This document shows positions 63,686-64,000 of a DNA stretch of 64,000 bases, in pieces. This DNA is from Alteromonas stellipolaris (GTDB lineage Bacteria; Pseudomonadota; Gammaproteobacteria; Enterobacterales; Alteromonadaceae): the NCBI RefSeq assembly GCF_001562115.1, contig NZ_CP013926.1:2108001-2172000 (forward strand), in the 5' to 3' direction. The stretch's first letter is position 1. Each line of letters starts with the position of its first letter. The notes beneath the pieces were generated by a model that made no database searches, had not been told where the DNA came from, and saw only the letters and a list, made by a program, of their open reading frames with translations. Both the position numbers and the translations under genes were made by a program.

Positions 63686-64000
63686 TTACTTTGTTGTTTT
63701 ATCAATAATAAAACGTACGCATAATCCCTTGTCTTTTCGGTTTTGAATCACTAAATGGCCATTATGCGCATCGGTAATTTCTCGGCATAGCGCCAGCCCC
63801 AATCCACTTCCATTCGCCTTAGTGGAATAAAAAGGAACCAGCGCATTTGTCATTACGCTATCCGTCATGCCTTTTCCGCTATCGAGGACTTCTATAATCA
63901 CTTGAGAGGCCGTTTGCTTGATAACGAGCTCCACATCCTGTGGGTTTCCTCCCGACTCATGGGCATTTTTCAGTAAGTTAATTAATAGCTGTTCTACTTG
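63686..64000 (-). CDS. Sensor histidine kinase, C-terminal ATPase part (truncated by window)
   Basis: The frame is open to base 64000 and reads through the whole visible stretch, so the start is outside the window; a GTG at 63934 is not the true start. Visible HATPase_c elements: N box QLLINLLKNAHES, G1 DSGKGM, F box PFYSTK and G2 GSGLGLALCREI. The pattern PFYSTKxxGSGLGLAL is that of NtrB/NtrY/ZraS-like kinases, which often pair with RpoN-dependent response regulators. Convergent with the predicted sRNA; its stop is four bases beyond the sRNA terminator. Confidence 0.9.
   Translation of the reverse strand, partial: QVEQLLINLLKNAHESGGNPQDVELVIKQTASQVIIEVLDSGKGMTDSVMTNALVPFYSTKANGSGLGLALCREITDAHNGHLVIQNRKDKGLCVRFIIDKTTK

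Overview
The window looks like chromosomal DNA of a marine gammaproteobacterium of the Alteromonadales, most likely Alteromonas or a close relative. That is inferred from gene content and order: rsxABCDGE followed by nth, a MotY-type flagellar gene, the yeaG-yeaH-ycgB trio, smrB divergent from prmB-aroC, two large TonB-dependent receptors with a FecI/FecR pair, and several secreted peptidases. No database search was possible. No IS element, prophage, CRISPR array or rRNA operon was seen.

Layout. 1-4.6 kb: sulfate assimilation (cysC, cut by the left edge, then cysQ, cysN and an SLC13-type permease). 4.7-9.1 kb: a Yip1-like membrane protein, DUF3025, a lipoprotein M28 peptidase and an RMD1/DUF155 protein. 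9.4-14.4 kb: asnB, a periplasmic binding protein, queE/queC and a pair of related small membrane proteins. 14.4-19 kb: a LysR regulator, uvrB and a MATE exporter. 19-20.2 kb: about 1 kb of noncoding DNA with clustered DnaA-box-like and GATC sites, then two tandem tRNA-Asn genes. 20.4-27.4 kb: the Rsx/Rnf electron-transfer complex and nth. 27.4-29.4 kb: a three-gene cassette (membrane protein, winged-helix regulator, CPBP protease) followed by a leftover second 3' end of nth. 29.6-38.9 kb: hydrolases and secreted peptidases, a membrane diguanylate cyclase and a cold-shock protein. 39.4-44 kb: gloA, glpQ, motY, rnt, a peroxiredoxin and bfd. 44-51.7 kb: two paralogous TonB-dependent receptors flanking an ECF sigma/anti-sigma pair. 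52-53.4 kb: grxD and sodB. 53.6-58.4 kb: yeaG-yeaH-ycgB. 58.5-64 kb: a SpoIIAA-like protein, an MFS transporter, aroC, prmB, smrB, a DUF3149-like microprotein and a histidine kinase cut by the right edge.

The most interesting observation is at 63.4-63.7 kb. Two FNR-type boxes and a Fur box lie between a 41-aa membrane microprotein (minus strand) and a predicted roughly 80-nt RNA (plus strand) that ends in a strong intrinsic terminator. The first bases of that RNA can pair over 14 nt (13 Watson-Crick plus one G-U) with the apical loop of a small hairpin in the sodB leader, 10.8 kb away. A Fur-repressed RNA acting on Fe-superoxide dismutase mRNA is the logic of RyhB, but I see no RyhB core sequence, so this may be an independent, undescribed iron-sparing sRNA. 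The other main candidates are the nth-inserted cassette with its paired TTTCCA-N3-TGGAAA operators, and the origin-like DnaA/GATC cluster at 19.45-19.63 kb.

Limits: start codons are judged by eye from Shine-Dalgarno spacing and family knowledge. Promoter and operator calls are pattern matches only. The RNA pairing was done by hand, without energy calculation.
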